Positions 23,601 to 34,157 of a stretch of 64,000 nucleotides of DNA are shown here, one piece after another; position 1 is the first letter of the stretch; the number at the start of each line of letters is the position of its first letter. The notes beneath the pieces were generated by a model, which saw nothing but the letters and a program-made list of their open reading frames with translations, ran no database searches and had not been told where the DNA came from. The translations under genes were made by a program, and so were the position numbers. Source of the DNA: Methyloversatilis universalis EHg5 (GTDB lineage Bacteria > Pseudomonadota > Gammaproteobacteria > Burkholderiales > Rhodocyclaceae); assembly GCF_000378945.1 (NCBI RefSeq), contig NZ_KB900539.1, positions 2,373,229 to 2,437,228 of the forward strand. The letters are read 5' to 3'.

Positions 23601-25973
23601 ATGAAACGCTTGCCCCCGCAGCAGCCGCTGACGCTCGCTGCCGCCATGCTGATGGCCCTCTCTTCCACCGCCGGCGCTGAAGACAAGGCACCGGTCGCCG
23701 ACGGTCCGGTTCCGCTGCTGCCAGAAGTCCAGGTACGTGAAGACCTGGATCGGCCGAATTCGCCGAACCGCGGCTATCAGTCGGGCATCGTTACCTCGGC
23801 CAAGACCAAGCAGCTGGCGAAGGACATTCCGCAGGCCATCACCACGGTGACCGAACAGCTCATGCTGGACAGCAATGCGGACACGATGAAGAGCGCGCTG
23901 CGCCATGTGGCCGGCCTCACCTTCAACTCGGGCGAAGGCGGCCGCATCGGCGACAACATCATGCTGCGCGGCTTCTACTCCTTCGGCGATCTGTATCTGG
24001 ACGGCATCCGCGATGTCGCCCAGTACAACCGCGAAACCTTTCACGTGGAGCAGATCGACGTGCTGCGCGGCTCGGCCGCCATGCTGTTCGGCCGCGGCCA
24101 GGCCGGCGGCGTGATCAACCGCGTGAGCAAGCAGCCGGGTCTGGTGGACCGCACCGAAGTGTCGGCCACGGTGGGCAGCTACGAATACGGCCGCGTCACC
24201 GCAGACGTGAACAAGGTGGTCGGCGAAAACGCCGCACTGCGCATCAGCGCGATGAAGACCGATGCCGGCAGTTCGCGCAAGGGTGTGGAATCTGAACGCG
24301 AGGGCCTGGCGCCGACCTTCCGCTGGGGCATCGGCACCGCCGATGAATTCTCCATCGGCCACCTCTACCTGACCACCAACAACGTGCCGGACTTCGGCGT
24401 GCCCTTCGTCACGCGCCCGAACGTGGGCACGCTGACCGATACCCGGGTCACGCGTCGTCCGCTCGACGTGAGCGCCCGCAATTTCTACGGCACCTCGTCC
24501 GACTACGAACGCAACGACACCCATATCAGCACCGGTATCTGGACCCACCGCTTCTCGCAGGACACCGAACTGCGCACCGTGGCACGGGCCGCCAACTACA
24601 AGCGCGACCTGTGGGCGGTTGCACCGCGCCTGCCCGGCGGGGTAAACAGTTCCACCGTGACCGATGCCACCGTGATCACCCGCGGCCGCCAGGCGCGCGG
24701 CGGCGAGGAAGACACCTTCACCGTGCAGAGCGACCTGACCACCAAGTTCCAGACCGCCGGCATGAAGCACGAAGCGCTGTTCGGCATCGAACTGCTGCGC
24801 GAGAAGGCCGACCGCTGGTCCTACACCGCGATCAACGTGGCCGCACCGACCACCACGGTCGGCAATCCGAATCCGGACATCGCGGTACCGGCGGCCTACG
24901 GCAACCGCACCCGCTTCAACCCGGCCGGCTACACCGGCAACTCGGTCGGCCTCTATGCTCAGGACCAGATCGAGTTCATGCCGAACTGGAAGCTGCTGCT
25001 CGGCCTGCGTCACGACCGCATGGACGCCGATTACCACACGCTGGCGTCGACCACCGGCATCACCACCAACTTCAACCTGAAGTACAACGAGTGGAGCTAT
25101 CGCAGCGGCCTGCTGTACCAGCCGACCGACCTGTCCACCTACTATTTCGCGTGGAGCGACTCGTTCAACCCGACCGCCGACCTCTATCAGCTGAACAACA
25201 ACGTACGCTACGACGCCGAGCGCAGCCGCACGGTGGAACTGGGCACCAAGTGGGAACTGCTTGATGGTGCCCTGTCGCTGCGTACCGCGCTGTACCGCGC
25301 CACCAAGTTCAACGAGCGCAATACCGATCTGGAACAGGCCAATTCCGCCGTGCTGTCGAAGGAACGCCATACCGACGGCATCGAATTCGAAGCGGCCGGT
25401 CGCATCACCGAAAAGTGGGACATCTTCGGTGGCGTCGCACTGATGAAGGCGCAGATCGACGAACAGTACGACGGCCAGCTTCTGGGTACCTTCGGTGACG
25501 TGGTTGCGGCAGCGGGCGGCACCTTCCAGGCCGGTCAGGCAGCGAATGCCAACCGTCTGGTCTATCGCGGCAAGTACAACCCGTACAGCGTCGGTCAAAC
25601 GCCCCGCAACACGCCGGACTACACCTTCAACCTCTGGACCACCTACCGCTTCATGCCGAACTGGCGTGCCGGTGTAGGTATCGAAGGCAAGGGCTCGCGA
25701 CTGGCTTACGGCATCGGCCAGTGTGACTCCGCTGCCGCCAATGCCACCAACGCATGGGCCTATAGCGCCTGCGCACCGATCGCCCAGGGCAAGGCCCCGA
25801 GCTTCGTGCGTACCGATCTGATGCTGGCCTACGAACTGTCGAAGTTCGACGTGAAGCTGAACGTGCTCAACGTGTTCAACAAGCGCTACTACGAAGCGCT
25901 GTACGAGAACGGCGGCTTTGCGGTGCCGGGCACCGAACGTGCCTTCCAGCTCACGGTGGCCGTCCGCTACTGA
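23601..25973 (+). CDS. TonB-dependent siderophore receptor, Fiu/CirA-like
   Basis: This 790-aa outer-membrane receptor probably takes up catecholate-type ferric siderophores. I chose ATG 23601 because a signal peptide follows immediately (cleavage near TAGA); the frame is open further upstream. The TonB box is near LLPEVQVRE. The plug has QAITTVTEQLMLDSNADTMK and NIMLRGFYSFGDLYLDGIRD, then EQIDVLRGSAAMLFGRGQAG, typical of the Fiu group. The barrel ends LTVAVRY. No siderophore synthesis genes are nearby, so the ligand may be a xenosiderophore. Confidence 0.92.
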   Translation: MKRLPPQQPLTLAAAMLMALSSTAGAEDKAPVADGPVPLLPEVQVREDLDRPNSPNRGYQSGIVTSAKTKQLAKDIPQAITTVTEQLMLDSNADTMKSALRHVAGLTFNSGEGGRIGDNIMLRGFYSFGDLYLDGIRDVAQYNRETFHVEQIDVLRGSAAMLFGRGQAGGVINRVSKQPGLVDRTEVSATVGSYEYGRVTADVNKVVGENAALRISAMKTDAGSSRKGVESEREGLAPTFRWGIGTADEFSIGHLYLTTNNVPDFGVPFVTRPNVGTLTDTRVTRRPLDVSARNFYGTSSDYERNDTHISTGIWTHRFSQDTELRTVARAANYKRDLWAVAPRLPGGVNSSTVTDATVITRGRQARGGEEDTFTVQSDLTTKFQTAGMKHEALFGIELLREKADRWSYTAINVAAPTTTVGNPNPDIAVPAAYGNRTRFNPAGYTGNSVGLYAQDQIEFMPNWKLLLGLRHDRMDADYHTLASTTGITTNFNLKYNEWSYRSGLLYQPTDLSTYYFAWSDSFNPTADLYQLNNNVRYDAERSRTVELGTKWELLDGALSLRTALYRATKFNERNTDLEQANSAVLSKERHTDGIEFEAAGRITEKWDIFGGVALMKAQIDEQYDGQLLGTFGDVVAAAGGTFQAGQAANANRLVYRGKYNPYSVGQTPRNTPDYTFNLWTTYRFMPNWRAGVGIEGKGSRLAYGIGQCDSAAANATNAWAYSACAPIAQGKAPSFVRTDLMLAYELSKFDVKLNVLNVFNKRYYEALYENGGFAVPGTERAFQLTVAVRY

Positions 25974-26030
25974 CCGGCAGAAAGCGGCTTGCCTGGCCGG
26001 CCGCATTTCCTCCCGTTTTTCTCCGCTATC

Positions 26031-26064
26031 GACTCGCCCTCCTCACGGACGGCGGGTCTTTTTT
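26031..26064 (+). terminator. Intrinsic terminator after the siderophore receptor
   Basis: GACTCGCC (26031-26038) pairs with GGCGGGTC (26051-26058), with one G-U pair, and is followed by six T residues. Confidence 0.85.
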
Positions 26065-26085
26065 CGTCGGTGCGACAGACCCCGC

Positions 26086-27138
26086 TCAGTCGCTGACCGG
26101 CCGCAGCCCGCCTTCGGTGCTCAGCACGCGACGCCAGCCTTCACCCTGCCGGCACAGCCCGTAGCGGAAGGGCACGGCATCCCGCCCGGGCGTTTCGAAA
26201 CGCAGGTCGCGGAACACCGCGCAGCCGGGTGCGCCCGCAGTGGGCGGTTCGGCCACCGGGAACATCGAGAACCAGCGGAAGAAGGCGAACTCGGGGGCGG
26301 TCCATGCCGCCTGACTGAGCGCCCTCGCCTCGCCCTCGTCGAAGCGCGGGCGCACCATCCATTCCGCCTGCGCCACCGGCCGGTAATGCGCGCTGTAGCG
26401 GCGGATGAAGCCATCGTCCGCGGTTGCGCTCATCACTTCGCTGCGCCGGGTGTTGATGTGGGCGATGTGAAAGCGCGTGCCGTCATCGACCACGGCCGTC
26501 CAGTTGAATGGCGACGCCGGCCGCGGAATGGCGTCTATCGCCACGACGGCAATACCCTGCTGCGTGGCGTAATGCCGCGCCGCGTCGAGTGCCTCCGACC
26601 GGCCGACCGCACCGACACCGACCCAGCCCACCGCCGCTGCCAGTGCCAGTGCGGCAGGCAACCGGCTGCGCCGCCAGAGCGCGCTGGCCAGCAGACCGGC
26701 GATCAGCAGCCCGGTCAGCGGCAGATCGATGATGAAAGTGGTGCCCCAGCCGAAGCGGCAGTCGGAGAGCGGCGCCAGGATGAGGGTGCCGAACTGCGTG
26801 ATCAGGTCGCCCAGGATGTGGATGGCGATGCCGCCGCAGGCCAGCGCGTACAGCGCGCGCCAGTCGATCTGCCGCGCGCGCAGCAGCCGCGGCATCATCC
26901 AGGCGATCAGCAGCGCCCACAACGGCAGCAGGAGGACCGAATGGGTCAGCCCGCGGTGCCCGCGCAGATAGGCGAGATCGGACACGAAATTCAGCACGAA
27001 ATCGAAATCCGGGAAGGTGGCGGCAAAGGTGGCGGTGGCCACCGCCTGCCATACCTGGGGCTGAGCCGGGCCGGCCGGCGGCCGGGCCATCAGTCGTCCG
27101 AGCAGCGCACCGGACAGCGCGTGAGTCAGGGTATCCAA
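26086..27138 (-). CDS. Membrane-bound metal-dependent hydrolase, YbcI/DUF457 family
   Basis: This 350-aa inner-membrane protein has a polytopic N-terminal half and a soluble C-terminal half. The family signature is present: [39 protein letters not shown] and [17 protein letters not shown], with His/Asp residues likely binding metal. The TTG at 27138 is preferred because AAAGGA precedes it and homologues begin with this DTLTHA sequence. The C-terminal domain (about 210-350) has no name I know. The substrate is unknown. Confidence 0.85.
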   Translation of the reverse strand: MDTLTHALSGALLGRLMARPPAGPAQPQVWQAVATATFAATFPDFDFVLNFVSDLAYLRGHRGLTHSVLLLPLWALLIAWMMPRLLRARQIDWRALYALACGGIAIHILGDLITQFGTLILAPLSDCRFGWGTTFIIDLPLTGLLIAGLLASALWRRSRLPAALALAAAVGWVGVGAVGRSEALDAARHYATQQGIAVVAIDAIPRPASPFNWTAVVDDGTRFHIAHINTRRSEVMSATADDGFIRRYSAHYRPVAQAEWMVRPRFDEGEARALSQAAWTAPEFAFFRWFSMFPVAEPPTAGAPGCAVFRDLRFETPGRDAVPFRYGLCRQGEGWRRVLSTEGGLRPVSD

Positions 27139-27271
27139 AACATCCTTTCGGTCAGATCCGGCGGACGCGCACCGCCGATGGAACAGTGAACGACACACTG
27201 CGCGCCATTGCTGGCGCAGTGCACAACAAACCGGCGTATACTGCCGCTCCGATTCGCTTCATGGCTTGTTG

Positions 27272-30200
27272 ATGGAATCCGCTACCGCGCTCATCGATTT
27301 GCAAGCTTCGCGCGACCCTACCCGACTGCGCGAAATCCCGTACAACTACACCTCGCTGTCCGACCGCGAAATCGTCATGCGGTTGCTGGGCGCCCCAATG
27401 TGGGACCTGCTGGTCAGCCTGCGCGACGAACGCATGACCGGCCGCTCGGCCCGCATGCTGTACGAAGTGCTGGGCGACATGTGGGTGGTCCAGCGCAATC
27501 CCTATCTCGAGGATGACCTGCTGGACAACCCGAAGCGGCAGGCCGCTCTGGTCGGTGCGCTGCAGCATCGGCTGCGCGAGGTCGACCTGCGCCGCCGTCC
27601 GGGCATCGATCCGGTCGCCCGCAAACGCGACCGCAAGGTGGGCGAACTGGTCGAGGCCACGCGTACCGCCATTCTCGATTTCGACGCCCGCTTCGAAGAC
27701 ACCCGTCGCCTGCGCAGCCGCATCCGCCGCGTGCTCGGCCGCCACACCCGCGACGCCAATATCGCGTTTGACGGTCTGGCCCGGGTCGCTCACGTGACCG
27801 ACGCCACCGACTGGCGGGTCGAGTACCCGATGGTGGTGCTCTATCCGGACACCGAAGACGAGATCGCGCCGCTGGTGCGGGGCTGCATCGAACTCGGCCT
27901 CACCATCATCCCGCGCGGCGGTGGCACCGGCTATACCGGTTCCGCGGTGCCGCTGTCGGCGAAATCCGCGGTCATCAACACCGAAAAGCTGATTGACCTC
28001 GGACCGGTCGAGCCCATGGTGCTGCCCGGCCTGTCCGAGCCCTACGCCACGATACGCACCGGTGCCGGTGTGGTCACCCGCCGGGTGATGGATGCCGCCG
28101 AGCACGCCGGTCTGGTGTTCGCCTGCGACCCGACCTCGGCCGATGCCTCCTGTGTCGGCGGCAACATCGCCACCAATGCCGGCGGCAAGAAGGCGGTGCT
28201 GTGGGGCACCGCGCTCGACAATCTGGCCAGCTGGCGCATGGTGGATGCCGATGGCTGGCCGATGGAAATCACGCGGCTGGATCACAACCTCGGCAAGATC
28301 CACGACGCGCCGCTGGTGCGCTTCGCCGTCCAGCGCTTCGACGCCGACGGCCGCACGCCGCGCGGCGAAGCCGAAATCCTCGAAGTGCCGGGCGCCACCT
28401 TCCGCAAGGTGGGCCTGGGCAAGGACGTGACCGACAAATTCCTCGCCGGCCTGCCCGGCGTGCAGAAGGAAGGCTGCGACGGCCTGATCACCAGCGCGCG
28501 CTGGATTCTGCACAAGCTGCCGCCGGTCACCCGCACCGTCTGTCTGGAGTTCTTCGGCCAGGTGCGCGAGGCGGTGCCGGCCATCGTGGATATCAAGGAC
28601 TACCTCGACGGCCTGCCCAAGACCGGCAGCGCCCGCGTCATGCTGGCCGGTCTCGAGCACCTGGACGAGCGCTATGTGCGCGCGGTCGGCTACGCCACCA
28701 AGGCACGCCGCCACGGCCGGCCGAAGATGGTGCTGATCGGCGATATCGTCGGCGATGACGAAACCGCGGTCATGAACGCCGCCTCGGAGGTGGTGCGCCT
28801 GTGCAACCAGCGCAGCGCCGAAGGCTTCATCGCGGTGTCGGCCGAAACGCGCAAGACCTTCTGGCTGGACCGCGCACGAACCGCCGCCATCGCCCGCCAC
28901 ACCAACGCGTTCAAGATCAACGAAGACGTGGTCATCCCGCTGCCGCGCATGGGCGACTACTGCGACGGCATCGAGCGCATCAACATCGAACTGTCGATCG
29001 CCAGCAAGCTCCGGCTGTGCGACGCGCTGGCGGGCTTCCTGAGCGGTGAACTGCCGCTGCACGCCGGTGACGCCAATGTCGACGCCGATCAGCTGATCGG
29101 CGACCGCCGCGCCCAGGCGCTGCAGCAGGTGGCCGCGGTACGCGGCCGCTGGCAGTGGGTGCTGGACAATCTCGACATGCCGCTGGAGCGCGCCGAGCCG
29201 CTGCTCATGTCGCTGGGCGTGGACATGGCGCCGCTGGCCAACCGTGCGGCCAGCCCGACGCTGTTCCACCGGCTGCAGGACTATTCGGTACGCGTGTCGT
29301 GGAAGCGCGAGCTGAAACCGCTGCTGGACGAGATTTTCGACGGCGCGCTGTTCCGCCCGACCCAGGAGCGCATCGAAACGATACGGAAAGAGGTGCTGCG
29401 CGGCCGCGTGTTCGTCGCGCTGCACATGCACGCCGGCGACGGCAATGTGCACACCAACATTCCGGTGAACTCCGACAACTACGGCATGCTGCAGGAAGCC
29501 AATGCCGCGGTCGCCCGCATCATGGCGCTGGCGCGTTCGCTGGGTGGCGTCATTTCGGGCGAGCACGGCATCGGCATCACCAAGCTCGAATTCCTGACGC
29601 AGGAAGAACTGGCGCCCTTCGTCGACTACAAGCAGCGCATCGACCCGAACGGCCATTTCAACGCCGGCAAGCTGCTGCCCGGCGGCGACCTCAGCCGCGC
29701 CTACACGCCCTCCTTCTCGCTGCTGGGCACCGAGTCGCTGATCATGGAAATGAGCGACATCGGCGGCATCGCGCACTCGATCAAGGACTGCCTGCGCTGC
29801 GGCAAGTGCAAGCCGGTGTGTTCGACCCATGTGCCACGCGCCAACCTGCTCTATTCGCCGCGCAACAAGATCCTCGCCACCTCGCTGCTGATCGAGGCCT
29901 TCCTGTACGAGGAACAGACCCGGCGCGGCGTGTCGCTGCGCCACTTCGACGAATTCGGCGACGTGGCTGACCACTGCACCGTGTGCCACCGCTGCGAGAA
30001 GCCCTGTCCGGTGGACATCGACTTCGGCGACGTGTCGATCGCGATGCGCAACGCGCTGCGCAAGCAGGGCAAGCGCAAGTTCAACCCGGGCACCGCCGCG
30101 TCGATGGCTTTCCTGAACGCCACCGATCCGGCCACCATCAAGGCGCTGCGCGTGGCCATGATGGGCGTGGGCTACAAGGCGCAGCGGCTGGGCCACAAGG

Positions 30201-31207
30201 TAGGCAAGGCGCTCGGCCTGGTGGACCGCCAGACCAAGGCGCCGCCGCCCACGCTGGGCAAGCCGCCGGTCAAGGCGCAGGTGATCCACTTCATCAACAA
30301 GCCGATGCCCGGCAACCTGCCCAAGCGCACCTCGCGCGCGTTGCTGGATATCGAGGACGCCGCGGTGGTGCCGGTCATCCGCAACCCGCAGCGCACCGCG
30401 GACGAACAGGAAGCGGTGTTCTACTTCCCGGGCTGCGGCTCGGAGCGCCTGTTCTCGCAGGTGGGTCTGGCGACCCAGGCCATGCTCTATCACGTGGGCG
30501 CCCAGACCGTGCTGCCGCCGGGCTATCTGTGCTGCGGCTATCCGCAGACCGCGGGCGGCAATGCCGAGAAGGGGCAGGAAATCAGCACCTCGAACCGGGT
30601 GCTGTTCCACCGTGTCGCCAACACGCTGAACTACCTCGACATCAAGACCGTGATCGTGTCCTGCGGCACCTGCATGGACCAGCTGCAGCAGTACGAATTC
30701 GACAAGATCTTCCCCGGCTGCCGGCTGCTCGACATTCACGAATACCTGATGGAAAAGGGCGTGAAGCTGGAGGGCGTTCAGGGCGTGCGCTACATGTACC
30801 ACGACCCCTGCCACACGCCGATGAAGACGCACGCGCCGCTCAAGGTGGTGAATCAGCTGGTGGCCACCGCCGATGGCAGCAGGATCGCGCTGAACGACCG
30901 CTGCTGCGGCGAAAGCGGCACGCTGGCGGTCAGCCGGCCGGACATTTCGACCCAGGTGCGTTTCCGCAAGGAAGAGGAAATGCGCAAGGGGGCGGACGCG
31001 CTGCGCGCCGACGGCTTCAAGGGCGACGTGAAGATCCTGACCTCCTGCCCGTCCTGCCTGCAGGGACTGTCGCGCTACGACAATGACAGCAGCACCCAGG
31101 CCGACTACATCGTGGTCGAAATGGCGCGTCATCTGCTCGGCGAGGACTGGGCCGCCCGCTACATCGAACAGGCCAACGCCGGCGGCATCGAGCGCGTACT
31201 GCTCTGA
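27272..31207 (+). CDS. Giant FAD-linked oxidoreductase with Fe-S and CCG domains (DUF3683 type)
   Basis: This 1311-aa fusion starts with a DUF3683-like region (about 1-130). Next is a PCMH/GlcD-type FAD-binding domain with [15 protein letters not shown] (about 212-226). A FAD-oxidase C-terminal domain with [12 protein letters not shown] and [14 protein letters not shown] follows. Two ferredoxin-type clusters come next ([11 protein letters not shown] about 840, [14 protein letters not shown] about 902). Two CCG cysteine-rich domains close it ([10 protein letters not shown] and CCGYPQ; DPCHTP and CCGESGT), as in GlpC/GlcF. It probably oxidises a 2-hydroxyacid such as D-lactate or glycolate and passes electrons to the respiratory chain. 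ATG 27272 is chosen over the two TTGs just before it. Confidence 0.9.
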   Translation: MESATALIDLQASRDPTRLREIPYNYTSLSDREIVMRLLGAPMWDLLVSLRDERMTGRSARMLYEVLGDMWVVQRNPYLEDDLLDNPKRQAALVGALQHRLREVDLRRRPGIDPVARKRDRKVGELVEATRTAILDFDARFEDTRRLRSRIRRVLGRHTRDANIAFDGLARVAHVTDATDWRVEYPMVVLYPDTEDEIAPLVRGCIELGLTIIPRGGGTGYTGSAVPLSAKSAVINTEKLIDLGPVEPMVLPGLSEPYATIRTGAGVVTRRVMDAAEHAGLVFACDPTSADASCVGGNIATNAGGKKAVLWGTALDNLASWRMVDADGWPMEITRLDHNLGKIHDAPLVRFAVQRFDADGRTPRGEAEILEVPGATFRKVGLGKDVTDKFLAGLPGVQKEGCDGLITSARWILHKLPPVTRTVCLEFFGQVREAVPAIVDIKDYLDGLPKTGSARVMLAGLEHLDERYVRAVGYATKARRHGRPKMVLIGDIVGDDETAVMNAASEVVRLCNQRSAEGFIAVSAETRKTFWLDRARTAAIARHTNAFKINEDVVIPLPRMGDYCDGIERINIELSIASKLRLCDALAGFLSGELPLHAGDANVDADQLIGDRRAQALQQVAAVRGRWQWVLDNLDMPLERAEPLLMSLGVDMAPLANRAASPTLFHRLQDYSVRVSWKRELKPLLDEIFDGALFRPTQERIETIRKEVLRGRVFVALHMHAGDGNVHTNIPVNSDNYGMLQEANAAVARIMALARSLGGVISGEHGIGITKLEFLTQEELAPFVDYKQRIDPNGHFNAGKLLPGGDLSRAYTPSFSLLGTESLIMEMSDIGGIAHSIKDCLRCGKCKPVCSTHVPRANLLYSPRNKILATSLLIEAFLYEEQTRRGVSLRHFDEFGDVADHCTVCHRCEKPCPVDIDFGDVSIAMRNALRKQGKRKFNPGTAASMAFLNATDPATIKALRVAMMGVGYKAQRLGHKVGKALGLVDRQTKAPPPTLGKPPVKAQVIHFINKPMPGNLPKRTSRALLDIEDAAVVPVIRNPQRTADEQEAVFYFPGCGSERLFSQVGLATQAMLYHVGAQTVLPPGYLCCGYPQTAGGNAEKGQEISTSNRVLFHRVANTLNYLDIKTVIVSCGTCMDQLQQYEFDKIFPGCRLLDIHEYLMEKGVKLEGVQGVRYMYHDPCHTPMKTHAPLKVVNQLVATADGSRIALNDRCCGESGTLAVSRPDISTQVRFRKEEEMRKGADALRADGFKGDVKILTSCPSCLQGLSRYDNDSSTQADYIVVEMARHLLGEDWAARYIEQANAGGIERVLL

Positions 31208-31279
31208 GGCCCGCCCCGGGCCGGCTCCGTTCCGCGGAGCGCTTTCTGTCTGCCGGCGGCGCACCTGCCGCCGGCGCAT

Positions 31280-31308
31280 ACCCGGCAGCGCCACAAGCGC
31301 TGCCGGGT
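31280..31308. terminator. Perfect hairpin between convergent genes
   Basis: ACCCGGCAGCGC (31280-31291) and GCGCTGCCGGGT (31297-31308) form a 12-bp stem with a 5-nt loop between the oxidoreductase stop and the convergent HExxH gene. It lacks a T-run on either strand; a bidirectional barrier is likely. Confidence 0.5.
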
Positions 31309-31315
31309 CCCCGCT

Positions 31316-31867
31316 TCAGCGACGCTGCGCGGCTGCCGCGCCGTCACGCAATTCCTGCATGAAATTCTCCAGCACCCTTTCTTCGGACGAAATGCCGGGC
31401 GCCAGTTCGAGCTTCATCGCCTCGCCACCCGCCATGCGCTGGTCACGCGCGCACACCATGGTGGCCAGCATGGTGCCGAAGCGCTCGGCCCGGCCTTCCT
31501 GCTGCAGATAGCGGTTCTGCACCCGGTAGGCCTCGCGCTCGGAACGCAGCGTGGCATTGCAGTCGTGCTGGTAGAGCGCGCCCTTCTGGCGGGCTTCCAG
31601 CACGTGCACGAATTCGTGCACCAGAAAGGAATTGTCGGCCGGGTTGTCCAGATCGAGGTCCGCGCGGATCAGGATCTGTTCGCGGTCGTGGTCGTACAGC
31701 GCGACCAGCTTTTCGCACTCTCGTGGCTCGTCCGGACACGCTTCTTCGACCAGCGCAGCCGGTGTCATCAGCCGCAGCGTCGGCAGATCGGCCAGCGGCA
31801 CTTCGGGATAGCCGGACAGCGCGGACGCGACGCCCAGCAGATAGGACAGCAGAACGGTATCGGCCAT
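31316..31867 (-). CDS. HExxH-containing hypothetical protein
   Basis: This 183-aa protein is unnamed. It has a zincin-like HEFVH (residues 84-88) in the context NSFLVHEFVHVLEARQKG, preceded by a strand DREQILIRADLDLD, the usual order in minimal metallopeptidases. A downstream Glu-rich helix (EREAYRVQNRYLQQEGRAE) could supply the third ligand. The N-terminus is hydrophobic (TVLLSYLLGVASALSG), so secretion is possible. ATG 31867 follows CGGAG with a 7-base gap. Activity and target are unknown. Confidence 0.72.
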   Translation of the reverse strand: MADTVLLSYLLGVASALSGYPEVPLADLPTLRLMTPAALVEEACPDEPRECEKLVALYDHDREQILIRADLDLDNPADNSFLVHEFVHVLEARQKGALYQHDCNATLRSEREAYRVQNRYLQQEGRAERFGTMLATMVCARDQRMAGGEAMKLELAPGISSEERVLENFMQELRDGAAAAQRR

Positions 31868-32067
31868 GGCGGGGCTCCGGCGCGGATCGATGCGGTTCGG
31901 ACATCGCACGCGCAAAACCGTTTCCGGTATCTCCGGCACACTGCCGACATGCCCGCAGCCCCCCGGGCTGCCGAACTCGGGCACGTCGCCCGTGTCGGAG
32001 GGCGCGTGCGATGCAAGAATGCGCCGGTCGCACCGCCCCTGCAAGCCAACCCGAAACGGAGTCCGCC

Positions 32068-32535
32068 ATGTTTTCGAGTTCGTCCGCACTGCGTCTGAGC
32101 GCTGCCGCGCTCTGTGCCCTCACCGCCCTGGCCGCGCACGCGCTGCCGGCCGATCCACGCGCGCCGGCAGGCCGCCCCGGGCAGCCGCCCACGCTGGCCG
32201 GCAGCTGGAGCTGGACCGATCCGCAGCAGTGCAGCGAAACCTACGAATACGCCGCCGACGGCAGCGGCCGGGTAAGCAGCGGGCAGGAGCGCGCGGAGAT
32301 GGCCTACATCTTCGACCCGGTGCCGCTGAAGGACGGTTTCTACCGGCTGGAAGCCACCATCACCCGCGACAATGGCGGTCTGGACTGTGCCGGCTCAGCC
32401 AGCGACGACACCCACGAGCGCTACACCGTCTATCTGAAATTCCACCCGGACGGCGACCAGCACATCGTGTGCATGGAAGCGGATTTGAAGCACTGTTTCG
32501 GCCCGCTGAAAAGAAGCCGCGGCTCCAGCCTCTGA
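32068..32535 (+). CDS. Secreted 4-Cys protein, paralogue A
   Basis: This 155-aa product has a signal peptide (about 1-26, ending AAHA) and a mature domain of unknown family. The domain shares a clear pattern with the next gene: WSWTDPQQCSETYEY, DGSGRVSSGQE, IFDPVPLKDGFYRLEAT, GGLDCAG, HIVCMEADLKHCFGPLKR. Four conserved cysteines suggest two disulfides. The likely site of action is the periplasm or cell surface. ATG 32068 follows GGAGTCCGCC. Confidence 0.72.
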   Translation: MFSSSSALRLSAAALCALTALAAHALPADPRAPAGRPGQPPTLAGSWSWTDPQQCSETYEYAADGSGRVSSGQERAEMAYIFDPVPLKDGFYRLEATITRDNGGLDCAGSASDDTHERYTVYLKFHPDGDQHIVCMEADLKHCFGPLKRSRGSSL

Positions 32536-32617
32536 AGCGGTCACGCATGCTGCAGTGCCGGCGGACGGGCGGCGTCGCGCCGCCTACAATCGAAACAGGC
32601 CGTCACCGGAGTACGCC

Positions 32618-33064
32618 ATGACCCCGCCCTCCTCCGCGCATCGAGCGCTGCTGTTCGGCTCACTGTGCCTGATGGCCCTGCCGGCCGCGGCACGGGTCAG
32701 TTCCGCCGCGCCGCTGTCCGCGCCGCACATCGAGGGGCTGTGGCGCTGGACCGACGAATCGCAGTGCGTCGAAAGCTACGAGTACCGCAGCGATGGCAGC
32801 GGCCGGGTGCTCAGCGGCGACGAAAGCACCGACGTGGACTACGTTTTTTCGCCGGTGCCGGTGGCCGACGATTTCTTCGAACTGAACGTGACCATACGGC
32901 GCAATTCAGGCGGCAAGGACTGTCTCGGCCAGAACGGCGACGACGCCGGCGAAACCTACCGGGTGTTCGTCTACTTCAGGCAGGGCGGCGACAGTCATCT
33001 GGTGTGCTACCGCCCGGACATGAGCCAGTGCTTCGGCCCGCTGCAGCGCCAGCCGCGCTTCTGA
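32618..33064 (+). CDS. Secreted 4-Cys protein, paralogue B
   Basis: This 148-aa tandem paralogue of the preceding gene has a signal peptide (about 1-26). The mature part carries the same landmarks: WRWTDESQCVESYEY, DGSGRVLSGDE, VFSPVPVADDFFELNVT, GGKDCLGQNGDDAGE, LVCYRPDMSQCFGPLQR. All four cysteines align. The family is unknown to me; a small beta-barrel or lipocalin-like fold is a guess. It is followed after 4 bp by a META-domain lipoprotein, so the three genes may form a small envelope operon. Confidence 0.75.
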   Translation: MTPPSSAHRALLFGSLCLMALPAAARVSSAAPLSAPHIEGLWRWTDESQCVESYEYRSDGSGRVLSGDESTDVDYVFSPVPVADDFFELNVTIRRNSGGKDCLGQNGDDAGETYRVFVYFRQGGDSHLVCYRPDMSQCFGPLQRQPRF

Positions 33065-33068
33065 AACG

Positions 33069-33467
33069 ATGATCCGGCTCCCCGTTCCATCCGCCCTGCT
33101 CGCCGCGACCCTGCTGACCGCCTGCGCCTACGGCGGGGGCGGTCCGCCGGACGGGCGCTGGCAGATTCATGAAATCGGCGAACTGAAGGTGCCGGCCGAC
33201 GTCGACGCCCACATCGAATTCCTGCCGGATGGCCGGCTGACCGGACGCGGCGGCTGCAACCGCTACACCGGCAGCTGGGCGCGCGCAGGACACGAAATGC
33301 GGCTCGGCCGGATCGCCGCCACCCGCATGGCCTGCATGGGGCCGGGCATGGTGATCGAAGCCCGGCTGTTCGAACTGCTGGACAAGGTGGTGCGCCAGGA
33401 CAGGCCGGACGACCGGACACTGTATCTGGTGACCGGCGACGGCCGCCGCATCACCGCGACACGCTGA
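33069..33467 (+). CDS. META-domain (HslJ-like) lipoprotein
   Basis: This 132-aa lipoprotein has the lipobox LTAC (Cys at about residue 19) and one META/HslJ domain, shown by GRWQIHEIGE, IEFLPDGRLTGRGGCNRYTG and IAATRMACMGPGMVIEARLF. HslJ-type proteins are linked with heat-shock and novobiocin tolerance in E. coli; the molecular role is not known. It starts 4 bp after paralogue B and converges with serB. Confidence 0.87.
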   Translation: MIRLPVPSALLAATLLTACAYGGGGPPDGRWQIHEIGELKVPADVDAHIEFLPDGRLTGRGGCNRYTGSWARAGHEMRLGRIAATRMACMGPGMVIEARLFELLDKVVRQDRPDDRTLYLVTGDGRRITATR

Positions 33468-33479
33468 CCGGCGCCGGTT

Positions 33480-34157
33480 TCAGCGCAGCAGCACCTCGAC
33501 CCGCGCCAGTTCGTCCGGCGTCGCCAGCAGCTTCACCACTTCGCGCAGATCGGCGCGGTCGATGAAATGCGGCGCCCGGCTGGCCACGATTTCACGCCGT
33601 ACGACGCCGCCGAAGCCGATCACGGTCGCGCCGGCATCACCGGCTTCGAGATCGGTAATGCCGTCGCCCACCATGACCAGCCGGTCGGCGCCTGCGCCCA
33701 CACGGCGGGCGATTTCTGCCTTGCCGCCAGTGCGCGCGAGCGGCGAGGCGGTGTCAAAGCCGGCGTAGTGGCCGGCCTCGTCGAAACGCAGATCGACCGC
33801 ATGCACCCGTTCGCCAGGCACGCCGAGGAAGCCGGCGATGGCCAGCACCGCCTGGCGGATGCCGCCGCTCACCACATGCACCTCCCAGCCGAGTGCGGCC
33901 AGCGCGGCCACCGCCTGCGAGGCGCCGTCCACCCGGGTGTCGATGTAGAGCTGGCCGATCGCCTCCAGCGTGGCCGCGTCCGGCCGGATGAGGTCAAGCC
34001 GCGCGGCATAGGCCTCTTCCAGCCTGAGCCGGCCGTCCATCGCAGCGTTGGTCAGCGGCACCACCTGATCGACCACGCCGGCGCGTTCGGCCAGCACATC
34101 GATGCCTTCTATCGTGGACAGCGTGCTGTCGCAGTCGAACAGGATGACCTGCTTCAT
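33480..34157 (-). CDS. serB: Phosphoserine phosphatase
   Basis: This 225-aa HAD-family enzyme catalyses the last step of serine synthesis, phosphoserine to serine. The nucleophile motif FDCDSTLSTIEGID is at the N-terminus, VVSGGIR holds the motif II Ser, and GDGITDLEAGDAGA is motif III. It lacks the ACT-like N-terminal domain of E. coli SerB. Its ATG overlaps the serC stop (ATGA), and this serC-serB coupling supports the assignment over a generic phosphatase. Confidence 0.93.
   Translation of the reverse strand: MKQVILFDCDSTLSTIEGIDVLAERAGVVDQVVPLTNAAMDGRLRLEEAYAARLDLIRPDAATLEAIGQLYIDTRVDGASQAVAALAALGWEVHVVSGGIRQAVLAIAGFLGVPGERVHAVDLRFDEAGHYAGFDTASPLARTGGKAEIARRVGAGADRLVMVGDGITDLEAGDAGATVIGFGGVVRREIVASRAPHFIDRADLREVVKLLATPDELARVEVLLR

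Noticed and set aside
23502..26006. An 834-codon minus-strand frame opposite the siderophore receptor
   Set aside because: The plus strand encodes a complete TonB-dependent receptor with signal peptide and plug motifs; the antisense frame is a GC artefact.
27152..31294. A 1380-codon open frame on the minus strand opposite the large FAD oxidoreductase
   Set aside because: It is a mirror of a high-GC gene: the plus-strand protein has intact FAD, Fe-S and CCG motifs, while the antisense product is His/Val/Gln-biased and motif-free.
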